Shown: in pieces, positions 62,687 through 64,000 of the stretch | How the letters are laid out: each line of letters opens with the position of its first letter | Position numbering within the stretch: the first letter of the stretch is position 1 | DNA from: Pseudobacter sp051955275 | GTDB lineage: Bacteria > Bacteroidota > Bacteroidia > Chitinophagales > Chitinophagaceae | Assembly: GCF_051955275.1 (NCBI RefSeq) | Contig: NZ_JBQCGW010000215.1 | Location: 1 to 64,000 of the forward strand | Reading direction: 5' to 3' | Length of the DNA stretch: 64,000 bases | Notes under the pieces: model-generated | Told to the model about the DNA's origin: nothing | Seen by the model: only the letters and a program-made list of their open reading frames with translations | Database searches by the model: none | Program-made: the position numbers and the translations under genes

Positions 62687-64000
62687 ATGACCTTTTTTAT
62701 AAGAATTTCCATCTCAGCATGGATGCTGACGATCTTACTGCTGACTGCTTCCGTAACCTGGGGGCAGGAGACTTCACCTAAAGAAAAGGACTCTCTCTTA
62801 CTATCTTCCAGGCGTAAATTACAGGCATCTAAAGACTCTCTTGCAGCCTCAACCAAAGAGAAATTCAATAACACAAGAGATACCATCCCCAAAATCACCC
62901 AACAAAAACTCAACCAGCTAAAAGAGAAAGCAAACATAGTAGCAGATACCTTACAAAACTTACCCGATACGCTGATCCGTGGCAGCATTGAATGGCTCAA
63001 CCAACAACAAAAACTGGTTAAAGAGAAATTCCGTTCCACCGCCAACGATATCATCACTACCCCCGCCGGCCTGAAAATGAAAAAGCGGGATTTCATGAAT
63101 GACCTCTCCAACCAGACCTACGCCCATCTCTTCGATACAAAGCCACTCGTTAAATTCGGCGGAGGTTATGTCAGTTACCAGTTCGATTACCGGTCCAATA
63201 TTGATACCCCCTACGTTGAAAAGAACCTCGCGCAGCATAATACCACCGGTCACCTCAATTTCACAGTTGGAAATATCCTTCCGCTCCGCGTTACCTTCTG
63301 GAGCCGGCAGAGTAATTCATCGCTGTTCCGTGATATCACCAGTGTGAATGTATCCTTTGATGCGGGCACTTTCCGGAATCAGCTCCAGGCCGCCATGAAA
63401 CAGCGATTGCTCAAACTCGCCCCAAACCTTCAGGATTCACTGACAGAAAAATTATATGGGTTTAAAAAACTCCAGGTGAAAGACCTGGATGATCTCCTGA
63501 AAGATCGCTTTTCGCCGCAGGCACTCATCGAGGCCAACCAGATCTTGAAAGTGCCAGGCATCACCTGGAAAAGTGACCTGCCGGATAGTACCAACCGTAG
63601 CAGGGAAGACTCCGCTAAACAGGCGGCCGCCCAGTTCCTGGAGTTGTACCGGAAAACTATGGAAACCTACCAGACCGTTAAAGGGCAGGCAGATTCCCTC
63701 AAACAGATCTATGATAAGAATATAGCCCGCATCAACGAATTCAAACAACTCATCAATGGCAAATGGGACCAGCTCATCAATACACCCCGCTGGAAGGAAA
63801 AACTGGAAACATATGGGCTGCAGGATGCAGACGTTCCCGCCAAATACAAATGGCTGATGGGGCTTCGCAATTTCAGCCTGGGGCGAAGCACGGTGAACAC
63901 CAGCGAACTCACTGCAAAGAATATTTCAGTGAATGGCATCAACCTGGAATATAACAGCTGGTATTATCTCGGCATCACTGCCGGACTGGTGGATTACCGC
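62687..64000 (+). CDS. Secreted protein, probably outer-membrane (3' end outside window)
   Basis: 438 codons from ATG 62687 to the window edge without a stop. Residues 1-27 form a signal peptide ending TWGQE. A coiled-coil-like region (about 28-110) is rich in Lys, Asp and Ser. Beta-type segments follow (VKFGGGYVSYQFDYRSN, TTGHLNFTVGNILPLRVTFWSRQSNSSL), then another helical part (about 320-370). Composition and GC content return to chromosomal values here. I do not recognise the family; the alternating beta-strands with glycine and aromatic residues suggest an outer-membrane or surface protein. Its place next to the Rhs locus may mean it belongs to that system. Confidence 0.75.
   Translation, partial: MTFFIRISISAWMLTILLLTASVTWGQETSPKEKDSLLLSSRRKLQASKDSLAASTKEKFNNTRDTIPKITQQKLNQLKEKANIVADTLQNLPDTLIRGSIEWLNQQQKLVKEKFRSTANDIITTPAGLKMKKRDFMNDLSNQTYAHLFDTKPLVKFGGGYVSYQFDYRSNIDTPYVEKNLAQHNTTGHLNFTVGNILPLRVTFWSRQSNSSLFRDITSVNVSFDAGTFRNQLQAAMKQRLLKLAPNLQDSLTEKLYGFKKLQVKDLDDLLKDRFSPQALIEANQILKVPGITWKSDLPDSTNRSREDSAKQAAAQFLELYRKTMETYQTVKGQADSLKQIYDKNIARINEFKQLINGKWDQLINTPRWKEKLETYGLQDADVPAKYKWLMGLRNFSLGRSTVNTSELTAKNISVNGINLEYNSWYYLGITAGLVDYR

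Noticed and set aside
1..64000. tRNA or rRNA genes
   Set aside because: I saw no tRNA cloverleaf consensus (GGTTCGAATCC-type arm) or rRNA signature in the window.

Overview
The window looks like a chromosomal segment of a Bacteroidota bacterium, most likely family Chitinophagaceae. Reasons: outer-membrane beta-barrel proteins with N-terminal carboxypeptidase-regulatory-like domains, large arrays of FtsX-type ABC permeases, giant Rhs proteins ending in a 'GKENDNEVKGGDGLQQDYG' core, mobile genes of the DUF3987/DUF3871 type, and Bacteroidota promoters (TTG, 19-20 bp, TAnnTTTG). This assignment rests on family knowledge; no database was searched.

Layout. 1-6.1 kb: miaB (minus strand, cut by the window edge), a TonB-dependent-type outer membrane protein, a small hypothetical protein, a gene-poor stretch with two strong hairpin terminators and a possible structured RNA, and an acyltransferase. 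6.2-25.2 kb: a ~19 kb minus-strand export operon. In transcription order it holds a HlyD-type adaptor, a 72-aa secreted peptide, a MacB/LolD-type ATPase, six tandem but diverged FtsX/MacB permeases, a second ATPase and a TolC-type outer membrane protein. 25.5-28.2 kb: a divergent sigma-54-type response regulator and its histidine kinase, the likely controllers of the operon.

28.6-47.7 kb: a giant secreted Rhs system. It consists of a 371-aa fibronectin-like secreted protein, a 2510-aa protein with an SpvB/TcB-like start and a PA14 domain, and a 3337-aa Rhs protein with three tandem LamG-like modules, YD repeats and a C-terminal papain-like (Tox-PL-2-like) toxin tip. The immunity gene follows directly.

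47.7-62.6 kb: an accessory array downstream of the Rhs gene. A ~9.1 kb mobile element (DUF3987, XRE regulator, small envelope proteins, RecA-like ATPase, DUF3871, second ATPase, two overlapping tyrosine recombinases) separates the active toxin/immunity pair from an orphan Rhs tip with a CdiA-like nuclease end and its immunity gene. Then come a DUF4926 gene, a class III cyclase-like gene, an IS1-family transposase, remnants of further copies of the element, a toxin-antitoxin locus with a broken toxin, a third Rhs-core stump and an IS256 remnant. From 62.7 kb a secreted, probably outer-membrane, protein runs off the window.

The most striking observation is that the mobile element almost lacks the dinucleotide CG: I counted 16 between 48061 and 56880, and none between 48061 and 49380, although GC is common and flanking DNA is normal. 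The second is that the toxin/immunity cassettes are bracketed by shared sequence on both sides, Rhs core upstream and a GGTAGTGTACAACTTGTCA-type repeat with a hairpin downstream. That is the geometry expected for recombinational exchange of toxin tips.
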